Source: Dryomyza anilis (taxonomy: Eukaryota > Arthropoda > Insecta > Diptera > Dryomyzidae). Taken from it: a stretch of 64,000 nt of DNA. Position numbers and translations under genes: made by a program. Positions 10,980 to 23,352 of the stretch are shown piece after piece. Position 1 is the stretch's first letter; each line of letters opens with the position of its first letter. The notes beneath the pieces are model-generated. The model was not told the DNA's origin and searched no databases. It saw only the letters and a program-made list of their open reading frames with translations. The DNA lies in NCBI GenBank assembly GCA_951804985.1, contig OX638134.1:82005679-82069678 (forward strand), written 5' to 3'.

Positions 10980-11659
10980 ATATATAATTTTTTTTGAAAA
11001 AAAAATAATAGAAAAAAAAATTTTTCGAAAAAAAAAATTGTTCGAAAAAAAAATGTGTTCGAAAAAATTTTTTCTTTCAAAAAAAAAAGTTGTCATAAAA
11101 AATGTTTTCAAAAAAAAATTTCGAATTTTTTTTTGAAAAAAATTGTTTGAAAAAAAAATGTGTTCGAAAAAATTTTTTTTTTCAAAAAAAAAAAAAGTTG
11201 TCAAAAAATGTTTTCAAAAAAAAATTTCGATTTTTTTTTTTTTACAAAAATATAGTTTTTATAAAAATAACTTTTTATTAATAAAAAGTTGTAATGATAA
11301 TAAATATATTATAAAACATTTTACTAATTTAAGCATGTCGAGCAAGCATTATATAAGAAATAACATACAAGAACTACTTGAGAACTGAGAAGTACGGCAA
11401 AAAATGAACGAACAAAAATATTTTTATAGAAATTTGGTTTAATGAACAGCGTTCTTCAATATGATGAACATATATGTTGTATTTTATATTTTGATTCATT
11501 AATATGATGAAACGTATTCAGTCATCATATTGAAGAACACTTTTTCGACAGTTACCAAGCGTTCTTCATAACATTGATGGCGTTAGTCATTAATATTATG
11601 AATGGTTCTTCATGGTTTGAAGAACGGAATTCATTAATATGATGTACATTTTTTCTGTG
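10980..11659 (-). mobile_element. Family A MITE, copy A3, missing its right arm
   Basis: The outer end ATGTACATTTTTTCTGTG|TA (11659) is the complement of the family A left terminus. Reading inward gives the full left arm (11400-11650), the GTCGAGCAAGC box (11338-11348), the AACTTTTTATTAATAAAAAG palindrome and a core of TTTTTCGAAAAA blocks (10985-11240). The right arm with GGTAGTTGGTGAAA is absent, so the element is truncated near 10980. It preserves the uninterrupted site into which the SINE of A4 inserted. Confidence 0.75.
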
Positions 11660-11691
11660 TATTAAGAAACCATAAGAGTCATAAATATATA

Positions 11692-12170
11692 CACAAAAAA
11701 AAATATCACAAACAATTTCACCAACTACCAGTTTTCATCATATTGATGATTTCATTCATTGAACTAAAATCCTATTTTTTCAATGTTTTTCACTTTTAAT
11801 TTTTTTTATATCAAATTTCAAAAAAAAAATTGTCTCCATTTACACATTTATGTATTTATAATTCTTATAAGATTTATGATATTGAAATTAATATGGTTTG
11901 ATGAGCAAAATTCATCAATATGATGTACATTATTCATTAATATGATGAAATGGAGCCTTCGCATAATTTGCAATTAAATATTATAACTTGTATAAGAATT
12001 ATAAATACATAAATGTGTAAATGGAGACAAATTTGTGTTTGTAATTTGATGTTAAAAAAAATATTAAAAATGAAAAACATTTAAAATATACGATTTTAGT
12101 TCAATGAATGAAATCATCAATATGATGAATACTGGTAGTTGGTGAAATTTTTGGTGATATTTTTTGTGTG
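11692..12170. mobile_element. Family B fold-back MITE, copy B1
   Basis: This 479-bp element has TA on both sides (11690-11691, 12171-12172). The ends are CACAAAAAAAAATATCAC and the complement CACACAAAAAATATCAC. The two halves mirror each other over roughly 200 bp per arm: CTCCATTTACACATTTATG at 11836 against ACATAAATGTGTAAATGGAG at 12008. Its outer 60 bases on each side match the right arm of family A, including the GGTAGTTGGTGAAA box. Non-coding. Confidence 0.8.
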
Positions 12171-12172
12171 TA

Positions 12173-14589
12173 TTGATAGATTGTATCTGAAACTATGAAA
12201 TATAATTAATACTATTGAGTCTTCCAAACTCTTAAAAATATAATCTAATCGAAGAACTCGATTAAGCAGATCGATGAACGCGCCTTCTAAATTAAATTTT
12301 TTGAAAGTATAAATATATTACTCGACTTACTCTATCACTACGTACAAATGTTTCCTACTTATGTCTTTACAAAAGATCTCTAGTGAATCAGTGCCCATAC
12401 AATTCAGACCAAATGATGATAAAATGTGGAATCTTACATGAAATCTCTAATTGATATTTGATGCGACTACAAACTCAAGTACCAGTATCACACGAATACT
12501 AAGTCTCTGCCGTTTGGTGTAATTCGTATAACGTAACTCTTTAGGAATTACGCAATGAATCAAAGTCAATTTCTTTGCAGGATTAACAAGAGAAAAGTCA
12601 TAAATTACATAGTGCGTAGGACGTACTTTGGTTTTGGCATGGTGCTCGAACTCTCAAACTTTTATTTCTTCCTTTCACTCGAAAACTTTCGATAGCTTAA
12701 ACATGGACTTTCACGCATACAAATATCTACCCACACAATATATATAGTATATACTCCAAATAGAACAAAAAACAACGTGTGGTACTCGAAATTTCTCTGT
12801 GTCTGCCAGATTTTTTGTATGGGTGTGTGTGTCGGCAGTGCTTAATTTTAGCATTTTTCCTGTAAAGTTCTGCCCGAATTAATCCAAGACTTGCCGATAA
12901 GTTGTGCCCTGTGTTCGGGTATTTAATATTGAAGCAGGGGCGGAGTGAAATGAAAATTATTACAGAACTTTTCCATTTTTATTTGAAAGGGTTTAATTAG
13001 GATCGGCCTTCGAATGGGATTAGTACAGTTCGGCTTAGAAAGGGTTTAACACAGATTGGCTAGTCTTTTACGATATTTCTATATATTTACTGCGACGTTT
13101 TAGATAAAAAATATTAAATAAGTACTTTTTTTATTCTCTCGACCATTATTAACTCAATTGCCTCATATGGTCAGTCCGCTCCTGTGTTGTACATGTGTCC
13201 TTTCCGTCCAGGCGACAGGAGGGTTGAGAGACGGCTGCTGTGCGTGCTGCGGCTGGATTAATAGAAGATTTAGTCCTTATTATTAATGTAATTAATTACA
13301 TTAAATATAAAATGTGACAAAAACAAAAGTGGCGCAAATAATTCCGAAAATTAAAGTTAATGTCGGGAAAATGTGACTGAAGTGGAGGCTCGAAATAAAT
13401 GTTGGTGCTCTCAAAGTTAAAGTGTCCTTAATTAAATGTCTCAATGTGCGTGTGATTTTTGTAGATGTCTTTGGTTCGCTGTGGGGTCATTATGGTGTGT
13501 ACATCTGAAAGGGTGTCGTGTCCGTCGTTCTGTTTGATGTACGAGTTGCATATTTAATTTTAATTAAGTAAGAAAAATGTAAAATTGTGTTCCGTCTGCA
13601 TAATTCATTTAGACACGCGAGAACCTACACTCCATCTATCCAATCTAAGACATCCACCCTTTTTGCTACGACTACTACTAATCGCTCTAATTACCATTTA
13701 GTATTGCGCAAGCAGGGCTCGATTTAGCTTAGCATTGGAGTGGTGGCGAATTTAAATTAATAAATGTCCTGCATTTAAGCAACTGACAATGACAAATTCA
13801 AAATTGATTACTCGTCGGCCAGGCGCAACCAACCATGCAACCAGACACCTCCCCCCCCCCCCGATATCTATAGGACCAATGTAACATCGACTGTGCTCCA
13901 ATCGACCAGCTCATCGCAAACCCAAGTGGTCCCCCAGCAGGACGTCATAGTGAATAGTGTGTGTTTGTACATGATGTAGTTGCCATAAAGCATTAAGTAA
14001 CGTTCAGATCCCTCCGATTGAAGGGCAACACTGTGCTGCACCTTCAGCGACCAGTCGCGCACCGGAAACCAAAAGGCGCCTTACGTCAGTTGGGGGACAG
14101 CATGGGGTTTAAAGCCAAACACTTATTTGATTTTGATTGCGCGCAAATCTATGCCGCGACAACTAACAACAATAACTGGCAGCAATTGCATTGCATGCCA
14201 CAAATTGTCATACATCAGAGTGACAAAGCAACATTGCCATTGTAAGGTGCGGGTACATTTTGCTTCGGAGTATCGCAATAAAGTGTGGAATAACTGATGG
14301 AAATGATAGTACGGGTATTACATTTCATTAAATTAGTTTTAAATTAAATATATATTGATCATCTGAATGCTATACTGTTCCAAAGAGATAATATCGGATC
14401 CCGGTGCGGTTTCGATAATTTCCGACATTTCTCACATTGATATTGTATGAAAAGTCCTATTAAAATATCAATCGGATAAATCGGAGTTATATAGAAAAGG
14501 GACTTGTTTAAATTCCCGAACCTTAAAACTAGAGAGATAAGTTAGATGTCAACATATTTTCTTCTCGTAGTCAATTATTAAATCTAAGA
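12173..14589. other. Non-coding unique segment
   Basis: No gene recognised. A 12-base C run lies at 13851-13862. A complete inverted TTAATGTAATTAATTACATTAA sits at about 13282-13303 (22 bp, palindromic). Short frames at 13868-14245 lack domain character. Confidence 0.45.
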
Positions 14590-14850
14590 AAAATTAAATA
14601 TCCCAGTATGTCATTGGTTACGATATCGTTACGAGTTCAATTCGAGTATATGGAGAAATCGCACGATATCGGATCAGTTTCGCAACGATATCAGGCTTAA
14701 AATTGGACCACATGGTAGGTAGATATCGATGCGTTCTGTCAGAGTTTTCTCGATACGAGAAATTTATCGAAATCGCAACGATATAAAAGAAAAAAATATT
14801 CAAAGTTTGAGATTGCTTCGAATAATATTGCGACATCGAAGTCATAAATG
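14590..14850 (+). repeat. Dispersed repeat J, copy J1 (CGATATCG-rich)
   Basis: The segment from TCCCAGTATGTCATTGG through ACGATATCGTTACGAG, GGAGAAATC, GTTCTGTCAGAGTTTTCTCG and GAGATTGCTTCG corresponds in order to the complement of 18640-18925. It is rich in CGATATCG half-sites. It has no coding capacity and its class is unknown. Confidence 0.65.
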
Positions 14851-15287
14851 TTTAAATATCTTGAATGTACGTAAAGTTTTGAAAATTTGAGTCAATAATG
14901 CTACGAGTTCAAATAAATCTAAGCGATTTTCTTTCCTAACATTATTAGTAACCATATTTATTAAGTAACCATATATCTTCATCTTTGGTTAGACTCTGAG
15001 CAGTATGGAATAGTAGACTATATTGAATATTGTTGCTTGACCGTCATTCAATTATTTAAAATACTTACTTACTTAAGTTATTATTTGTCTATTAAAATAA
15101 TGGTATTGATGACTGCTATTTGCTGGACTTAAACTTGTTGCATAGGTTGGCCTGCATAGACTAAGTTGGAATTGAAATGCTGAACGGTAAAAATTTCATA
15201 ATACAAATTAGAGAGTAAACTAAAAATCGATTTTTAAATACAATTTATGAAATATGATATGTTAGGGTCGGGAACTTTTATTTTGTA
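14851..15287. other. AT-rich non-coding segment
   Basis: No gene or named repeat seen. Confidence 0.4.
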
Positions 15288-16438
15288 CACAGAAAAAAAA
15301 ATTACATCATATTGATGAGTTCCGTTCTTCAAACCATGATTCATTGCATTGAAGAGCCATTCATAATATTAATGACTAACGCCATCAATGTTATGAATGC
15401 TACCATTAATATGAATAACGCTTGGTAACTATAGAAAAAGTGTTCTTCAATATGATGAACTGTATGTAAAGAATACGTTTCATCATATTAATGAACCAAA
15501 ATATAAAATACAACATATTAATTCTTCATATTTAAGAACTCTGTTCATTAAACCAAATTTCTATCAGAATGTGTTTTTTTTTTCGTTCATTGTTTGCCGT
15601 ACTTCTTAGTTCTCAAGTAGTTCTTGTGTGTTATTTCTTATATAATGCTTGCTCGAAATGCATAAATAATAATAATAGTTTGGCACTACAGTCCTATAAG
15701 AACTTAGGCTGAGCTCTCTCACCATTTTAAGCTGTGCGTGTTATATTTGTACTCAAAGTGGTGGGACCTACAGTTTATTGCCGAATCCGAACGACGGTTG
15801 AGAGCTTTTCATAGGCAATGTTTTTACTTTCGGAGGTTTGCCATTTACTGCCGAGAGGTAGCGCGGTATAGAAAAATGTTTCTATGAAAAGATGTTGTTA
15901 GCCCCAGTCCAGGCTTGAACCGGGGACCTTTCGGCTCGCAGTCCAACCCACTAACTACTGAGCTACCGCGGTATAAATTAGTAAAATGTTTTATAATATA
16001 TTTATTATAATTACAACTTTTTATTAATAAAAAGTTATATATATAAAAAATATATTTTTGAAAAAAAAAATTTTTTTTCGAAAAAAATAAAATTTTTGTA
16101 ACAAATTTTTTTTATATGAAAAAAAAAATTTTTTTCGAATAAATTTTTTTTTCGAACAATTTTTTTGTCCGAATTTTTTTTTACGGATATTTTTTTTTAA
16201 ATTGTTTTTTTTTTTAATTTTTTTTTCGAATTACTTATAAAAAAAAAATTGAAAAATTATTATAAACTAATTCATCAATATGACAATTGAAATTCATTGT
16301 ATTGAATATTTTGTTCATATATATATAATGAGTACATTCATTAATATGTCAGTTAATGAACGGTGGTATCAATATGATGAATCTGGTAGTTGGTGAAAAA
16401 ATTCATAATATTTATGAATAAAGAATTTTTTTTCTGTG
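15288..16438 (+). mobile_element. Family A MITE, copy A4, with a SINE inside
   Basis: The element runs from TA|CACAGAAAAAAAAATTAC (15288) to TTTTTTTCTGTG|TA (16438), with TA on both sides. It has a left arm (to about 15660), a SINE in minus orientation (15668-15972), the TTTTTATTAATAAAAAG palindrome, a core of TTTTTTCGAAAAA blocks (16055-16250) and the right arm with ATGAACGGTGGTATCAATA and GGTAGTTGGTGAAA. Without the SINE it would be about 840 bp. Non-coding; no transposase. Confidence 0.85.
15668..15972 (-). mobile_element. tRNA-derived SINE, copy 2, nested in A4
   Basis: This 305-bp copy is on the minus strand. The A-box side ends GAGCTACCGCGG (15963-15971) and the B box complement GGCTTGAACC lies near 15911-15920. 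The tail is AAT repeats at 15668. ATAAAT flanks both sides (15662-15667 and 15973-15978). The uninterrupted sequence GCTTAAATTAGTAAAATG in A3 (complement, near 11320-11340) shows the empty site. Confidence 0.85.
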
Positions 16439-16681
16439 TATATTTTAAAATGGAAAAGACATACAGTGTTTAATACGGCTTCAAATACTGGAGAAAGACT
16501 TTGATTATTTGTAATGCAATAACGACAATATATAACATCAAAAGGTTCCCACAGAACTATTCAGACTAAAGGGGCATCTTAAAACAATTGGCATTAAATC
16601 GAACAATAAATATAGGTTTTGTCCGGAAGATATGAAGAAAATATTGAGATTTGATTTTGGATGCATGTTCACGTAACAAAT
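16439..16681. other. AT-rich non-coding spacer
   Basis: Nothing recognised between A4 and SINE copy 4. Confidence 0.4.
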
Positions 16682-16985
16682 TGCGTTAGTGCGTTAGACT
16701 GCGAACCGAAAAATCCCGAAGCATAGTTTGGTTCAAATCTAGACTGGGACCTAACAACATCTTTTCATACAAAACATTTTTCTATAAGACACTACCTCTT
16801 GACAGCCAATGGCGAACTTAGTAGAGTATACCAATGCCTTCGTAAAACTTGCCCCGTCATTTGGATTCAGCATTAAACAGTATGTCCCACCACTTTGACT
16901 GCTACATATAACATGCACAGATCAAATGCTGAGAGTGCTCTGCCTAGATTCTTCAGGACTGTTGCTGATTATAATAATGTTTATA
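16682..16985 (+). mobile_element. tRNA-derived SINE, copy 4, old and 5'-truncated
   Basis: It begins within the tRNA part (TTAGTGCGTTAGACTGCGAA) and lacks a good A box. The B box is decayed (GGTTCAAATCT) after a small insertion. The body (CATTTTTCTATAAGACACTACCTC, GCATTAAACAGTATGTCCCACC) and the ATTATAATAATG tail are still readable. It is clearly older than copies 2 and 3. Confidence 0.75.
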
Positions 16986-17029
16986 ACTAGGATAGATATT
17001 TAGATGTTATAAAAAAGAGTAGAACATAC

Positions 17030-17143
17030 ACACTAAAACATTTATTTGATTTTATAAACTCTCAAGTCTGTTCTTAGAACCAAAATTAAAAAGGGTTGTT
17101 TTTTTTTACTACAACCAATTTACTACAATCAATTTGCTGTGTG
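17030..17143. mobile_element. Possible 114-bp MITE with CACAC ends
   Basis: The segment runs from TA|CACACTAAAAC to GCTGTGTG|TA. Only the outermost five or six bases form an inverted repeat, so this could be chance. Confidence 0.25.
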
Positions 17144-17224
17144 TATTACAATTACAAGTGTCACCGAATATGACAATTGAAGCAATCTGTATAAATTTTA
17201 TTTTACCGGACTAACATGGTTGTT

Positions 17225-18156
17225 CACAAAAAAAAAAGGTACATCATATTGATGAATTCCGTTCTTCAAACAACGATTCAATTTATTGAAGAACCATTCA
17301 TAATATTACCATGAACCATTCATCATATTTATGAATGCGATCATAAATATGATGAACGTTTGGTAACTGTACAAAAAGTGTTCTTGAATATGATAAATTG
17401 TATGTGAAGAATACGTTTCATCATATTAATGTACAAAAACATAAAATACAACATATATATACTTCATATTGAAGAATGCTGTTCATCAAACCAAATTTAA
17501 ATAAAAATATTCATTTTCCGTTCGGTTTTTTCCGTACTTCTTAGTTTTCAAGTTGTTCTTGTATGTTATTTCTTATATATTGCTTGCTCGACATGCTTAA
17601 ATTACAAAAATGTTTTATAATCTATTTTTTTTTATAATTACAACCCTTTGTTAATAAAATGTTATATTTATAAAAAATATATTAAAAAAAAAATATTTTA
17701 TTGCAAATTTTATTTAGGTCAATTTTTTTTTGAAAAAAAAAAGAATTTTTTTTTCGGTCAAATTTTTTTTCCAAAAATTTCTTTTCTTTAAAAAAAAAAA
17801 TATTTTTTTCTTTTTTGAATTTTTTTCCAACCACATTGTTTTCGAATTATTTAAAAAAAAATTTTTTTTTTTTTTAATTCGTAAAAATGTTCATCAATTA
17901 ATTTATTTTGAAAAAAAAAATATGACACAATTTACAAATCATTTTTAAATTATTAATAGCTATTATGAATATATTCATCAATATGATGATGTTGTTCTTC
18001 ACTATGATGTTTAGTATGAAAAAGTTCATATATATTATGAATGCATTAATCATTATGTCATTTAATGAACGGTGGAATCAATATGATGAATCTGTTGGTG
18101 GGAACATTCATAATATTTATGAATAAATTCATCATACTGATGAATTTTTTTCTGTG
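17225..18156 (+). mobile_element. Family A MITE, copy A5
   Basis: This 932-bp element runs from CACAAAAAAAAAAGG to TTTTTTCTGTG. TT flanks both sides (17223-17224, 18157-18158) rather than TA. It has a complete layout: left arm, TTGCTCGACATGC box, TTAATAAAATG remnant of the central palindrome, TTTTTTCGAAAAAA core (17680-17890), and right arm with ATGAACGGTGGAATCAATA. Frames in the core (17730-17948) are homopolymer translations. Confidence 0.85.
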
Positions 18157-18639
18157 TTACAACTAACTTTACGTTATTTTAACCCCATTCAAAAATGTGT
18201 GTAATAATTTAATAATCTATAGTGACTTTCTGACTGCTAGGATACCACATACAACAAACGAATTGATCACTTTACTGAGTATGGTAGGAGGTGAACTGAG
18301 ATCTTTATATTAGACTGAGAGCAGTAGCTGGACACAAGAGGTTTTTCCGATTGAAGTGCATTAACCCATGACAAAACAATTATAAAATATATTTAATCAT
18401 CAAAGTCTGTGTTATATAAATCGCCATATTAAAATGTATTTAAAAATAATTCTAACTTACATTTTCCTTGCAACTATTTGGTTCAATCGTATCTATTTGT
18501 TCGGGTTTCAGTAAAAGTTGCTACAACCCAGTCTGCCATGTCTCGGAGACCTTCGATACCTCGAAGCTTTCTCGAATAACTTCGATAAAAAAGTTCGATC
18601 TCATTGCTTTCTCGATTCTAATTTTTAAAGATTTTCGTA
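18157..18639. other. Non-coding segment
   Basis: No gene seen. From about 18540 the sequence is rich in TTCGAT/TCGAAG half-sites and may be the outer part of repeat J2. The 119-residue frame at 18468-18827 runs into J2 and has no domain. Confidence 0.4.
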
Positions 18640-18925
18640 TATTCAAATTCTATGACAAGATACGATATTTAAACATTTATCAAATCAATATCGCAATATT
18701 TTTCGCAGCAATCTCGAACTTTGATCATTTTTTTCTTCGATATCGTTCCGATTTAGAAAAATATATTGTATCGAGAAAACTCCGACAGAACGTTCCGATA
18801 TCTATCTACCATCTAGGTACAATTTGACGCTCGATATCGTTACGAGAACGAGTCCGATATCGTGTGATTTCTCCATCTACTCGCAATGATCTCGTAACGA
18901 TATCGATACGAATGGCATGCTGGGA
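18640..18925 (-). repeat. Dispersed repeat J, copy J2
   Basis: The reverse complement reads CCCAGCATGCCATTCG, TATCGATATCGTTACGAGAT, GGAGAAATCACACGATATCG, GTTCTGTCGGAGTTTTCTCG and GAGATTGCTGCG, matching J1 block by block. J1 and J2 are inverted relative to each other about 3.8 kb apart. Confidence 0.65.
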
Positions 18926-20160
18926 AGTTATCGAAGTCATAATAGGTGATTATTAGTTTGTTTGAACCATTTGAATACTCAGTCACACTGACTTGAACAA
19001 GTCGAAATCTCCAAATTGCCCACTCTATCAAGCAGTTACTTGAAATACACATACTATCATTTTACATATTTCGCGCTTTAGTTCTATCCAGATATATGTC
19101 AACTGTGACAATATCTGGATAGCAATAATTCTAAAACTATTTCCGTGACACAAAAAGAATAAACGTCACTTGTAATTTTGTATGTCCACAAACGAGAGAG
19201 GTAATATTGGGAGTTTCTAAGAATAAACTGTGTTCAGATAGTATGAGTTTTTTTTTATGTATTGTCAGTTATGCCATTATATGCCCCAACTGTGTCTTAA
19301 ATACGCCAAACGAACTCGGCCGACCGCTAGGCAACCTAATATAACGATTGCTCCACGGACAAACGTTTTGAACGGTTAATTAACTTTGTTTAAATTATTT
19401 AATCGTTGTGTTAGTGGTTCTACCACAACCCATTCGAAAATACTGTACATAACTACTGACTGTCCAAACTCGTTTAAAGTTTTACGTTTTTTTGTTAACG
19501 CTGTTATTTGTTTTGCCAACGAGTTAAATAACTTTTAAAAACTATGGAAAGGTTAACGAAAGCCAACATAGTTGCAGCAGATACGCGGTACTTGACGACG
19601 TCGTCGTAGAAATGTCTGTCATAATATCACTCTACATAAAGGACACTTTTGGACATGTTATTTGATAAATTTCAAAAATAAATTACAGGTTGTTTGTTTT
19701 TTTTTTGTCAAACTATAAATGTTTCTAAAGCAGAACGGAAGAGCTCAAGCGGATGTTTAATATTTTACATTCCAAAAACCCTTTTTACTATTGCAATAAC
19801 CGACTGTAGTGTATGTAACACCCGGCTACCTTTACGACTTTTTAAAGTTTAGTTGGGAAAAGTTGTGCGTTTCGTAGACAAAAGTTGTCATCGTTAAATG
19901 GCTGTTATTTTGACTCGTTCATTTTTTTTTTTTTGTTGTCCGCATTATTTCTTTACTTTGATGGGGGTATTTTAACAGTTATTCGACTTAACACTTTTAT
20001 TAGTTTAACCCATTAACGGATATAGGGAAGAATTATTCCCTACAAATGACATTCTTTTAGAAAAATCCAGCTAGAGCCAGGTGAGAATTATCGCAAATTT
20101 GGTTTCATTGGTAGGTGGGCGAAGGAGTTCATAAAGTAGCCTGCCGTGACCAGTTCCAAA
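18926..20160. other. Non-coding unique segment
   Basis: No gene or clear repeat. TATCCAGATA-type half-sites at about 19086-19122 form a short stem (CCAGATATATG... CATATATCTGG-like). Confidence 0.4.
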
Positions 20161-20532
20161 CACAGACAAAAAATGTACATCATATTGATGAATTCCGTTC
20201 TTCAAATCATGATTCATTGTATTGAAGAGCCATTCATAATATGGCATGAGGTTGCAATAACAAAAAAGGTAGTTGTACCAACTAACTTTATTCGGTTAAA
20301 TCGAATGATAAACATATTTGCTAGCGGAACTTAGCCTATACACTTGAAATATTAGTCTATACACACCCCAATGTCTCTAAATCTGTACTAAATGGTTCTA
20401 AAACAGTTCGAAATTGGTTGCAGTACAAACTACAACTCTTTTCATTTTGATAATAACAACCGACTAAGCGGTTGAGAAAACCGAATAAGTTGGTTGGGCA
20501 AAGAGGTTGGCGCAACAAATATTTAGTCTGTG
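20161..20532. mobile_element. Chimeric MITE: family A left arm joined to family F right arm
   Basis: The first 80 bases (CACAGACAAAAAATGTACAT to CATTCATAATA) are a family A left arm. At about 20243 the sequence switches to family F (GGCATGAGGTTGCAATAAC ... AACCGAATAAGTTGGTTGGG ... GGTTGGCGCAAC) and ends TTAGTCTGTG. The termini agree (CACAGACAAA and complement CACAGACTAAA), so the hybrid has usable-looking ends. Flanks AA and TG do not match. Confidence 0.65.
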
Positions 20533-21535
20533 TGCAGGTGTTTAGAGCTACATATAGGGCGCTTTACCACAAACAGATTTCAATTTGTGAACCTTCAAAA
20601 CATTTCGGAAATAGATACAATAATAATGGTACATTTACTAAATATTGATGGCCAACGTAAGCACTAAATATAATGTTTCAAATATGCACAATGGGGTCAT
20701 TTTAACAATTGCTTTCCATTCCACTTATTCATTTCGTGAAATTGATACCTTGTATATGAGGTGGGCTATTTTTTTTTCTCTCGTCAGCTGCTTTTGCTCA
20801 CATACCACCACCACCAACAACTGTGCTACACTTAGGTTGACTTCATATATTTATTAACTTCAAGTTGGTGCCGATAGAAGGTCCTTTCAATTACTCAATT
20901 CTAGTGCTTTCTCTATGTGTTTCACCTACTCGTAAATCAGTCGAGCGAAAACGTGCTGAAAATTGCATTTGCTTGTACGATTGGCGGAGCATCCATCATT
21001 TTGGTGATCCGTTGCATGCATGAGCCCGTTGATGTACCGTCGCACCGCTGCCGTAGCCACCGTCGCCGCTCTATTAAAGCCAATAAATAAAAGGATGTTG
21101 GCAGAGTGCCGCTGTAGAAATGGTGCTCAATGGAACTAGTGTTGTAGGTGTTGGGAGATTATTTTCTGATAAGAATTTGCTATGTATGAAAAATCATTTT
21201 ATGTTCCTTTTTGGAATACGTGTGTATGATATATATTAGCACGTTTTGAGATTTATAAATCTATAAATATTTTTTTTTTTTAATTTTAATATTTTTCCAA
21301 CACTATTTTGCATCTAGAGATCGAAAAGATTTATTGTATTTGAATTACGGCACCGTCATTTCTAAAATGTGTAACTCGAAAATTGTAAATGTTGAATAAT
21401 TGTTGACGAAATTTTAAAGAATGTTGAAATGTTGTACTAAAAAAAACCTATTCAGGAAGACATGACCTTATCATGTTGTTCTTCTAACTGACAAGAATAG
21501 TTTTTTTATATAATGTCAAAAACCATACAGAAAAA
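20533..21535. other. Non-coding unique segment
   Basis: No gene recognised. CACCAC triplets lie at about 20806-20816 and a GCCGTCGCCG-rich patch at about 21040-21070. Confidence 0.4.
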
Positions 21536-22155
21536 AATGTAAATCATATTGATGAATTCCGTTCTTCAAACCATGATTCATTGTATTGAAAACCCATTCA
21601 TAATATTAATGTCTAACGCCATTATTGTTATGAATGCTATCATAAATATGAAGAACGCTTGGTAACTGTCGAATAAGTGTTCTTCAATATGATGAACTGT
21701 GTGTGAAGAATATGTTTCATGATAATAATGTACAAATACATAATTACAACGTTTTATTAATAAAAAGTTGTATTTATAAAAAAATATATTTAAAAAAAAA
21801 AAAAATCCAAAAAATTGTTTTTTCGACTTTTTTTCAAAAATTTTTTTTTCGAAAAAAAATTTTTCTGACAATTTTTTTTTTCGGAATTTTTTTTGTCCGA
21901 TTTTTATACAACACTTTTTTTGAATTATTTTATAATATTTTTATTATTATTTTTTTTTTTTTTTTTAATTTATGAACAAATTCATCACTATGAAAATTCA
22001 AATTTCTTGTATTGAATATTTTGTTCATATATATAATGCATTCATTAATATGTCATTTAATAAACGGTGATATCAATATGATAAATCTGGTAGTTGGTGA
22101 AAAAGTGCATAATATTTATGAATAAATTCATCAATTGAAGAATTTTGTTTCTGTG
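21536..22155 (+). mobile_element. Family A MITE, copy A6
   Basis: This 620-bp element runs from TACAGAAAAAAATG (first base mutated from C) to GTTTCTGTG. CA flanks both ends (21534-21535, 22156-22157). A shortened left arm is followed by TTACAACGTTTTATTAATAA, the TTTTTTCGAAAAA core (21780-21960) and the right arm with AACGGTGATATCAATATG and GGTAGTTGGTGAAA. Confidence 0.8.
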
Positions 22156-23021
22156 CATATTAAAAACTGTTATAAAATCAGTTTATATATGTTTTGGATT
22201 TCGGTTTAATTATGATTTATTTCTGATTTATAAACGGTTTTACTTTTAAAAATTAAACGGTTGTGGGTTTCATTTACTCCTTCAATATCTGTTCTTTAAT
22301 AAAATATTTATTAGATTTCTGACACTTTTGTCTTGGTGGTGCTTCCCATATACTATATATGTTATATAGCATGAACCTGTGCCACGTAAAAAGGTGCCAA
22401 CTAGTGAAAAATAGCTTAAAGTGCTATAAAATGGCAACGCCATGCTGCACATGAGCTGCAAATCAATAGAAATTTGAATGAAATCGCGACGTATCGATGC
22501 AAACCAAGTGAGCCATGAGTTCCGCGTGATCCAAACGACACTCAATACAACAAGGACCAACGACGACAAATTTCAAATGGTATAGTGCAGCGACATTGAC
22601 AGCTCCACCGTCACAATGATGAGACTGAATAGGTTAGGTATTGGTACAGCTTGGATGTTGTAGGTACTTGGAGGCTGAATGACATTTTCATGGCGCGCAC
22701 AAAATGGCGTCCAACGATTCAACAACGTGCGATTTTCTCAAAACGCATTCATTGCGATTGCTATGCTCTAAATGCAGCTGCTGACGTGTTGAAAGAGAAT
22801 GGAGAACGAATGGAGGGAGGGAGTTGTGGGAAATATATGTTGAGAATGATGATGACGGTGATTTGGATCTACTGGTGCTGCTACAGCTCTAAATACGCAA
22901 ACTGGGCATCGTAAAATATATAATACGCGTAATACCTGCAATAAACCAACCGATGCTTTATATGTCTTTGTAGGGGTTCAAGTCCCGCAATCGCAAATTA
23001 TGAGGTTTCAAATCTCAATTA
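22156..23021. other. Non-coding segment
   Basis: No gene recognised. The frame at 22651-22914 (87 residues) and the minus frame at 22282-22569 have no domain. A B-box-like GGGGTTCAAGTCCC at 22973-22986 has no tRNA around it. Confidence 0.4.
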
Positions 23022-23352
23022 GACAGAAAAAATGTACATCATGTTGATGAATTCCGTACTTCAAACCATGATTCATTGCATTGAAGAACCAGTCATAATA
23101 TTAATGACTAACTACATTAATGTTATGAATCATACATATGATGAACGCTTGGTAACTGTCCATAAAGTGTTCTTCAATATGATGAATTGTATGTAAAGAA
23201 TACGTTTCATCATATTAATGAACAAATACAGCATATATGTACATCATATTAAAGATTGCTGCTCATCAAATCAAACTTCAATCAAAATATTCTCAAGTAG
23301 TACTTGTATGTTATTTATTATATGTTATTTGTGATATATTTATTTATAATTA

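Noticed and set aside
17730..17948. F/K-rich frames in the A/T cores (also near 11000, 21700, 37300 and 37900)
   Set aside because: They are translations of TTTTTCGAAAAA homopolymer blocks inside MITEs.
22973..22986. B-box-like GGGGTTCAAGTCCC
   Set aside because: No A box, D arm or acceptor stem at the right distance.
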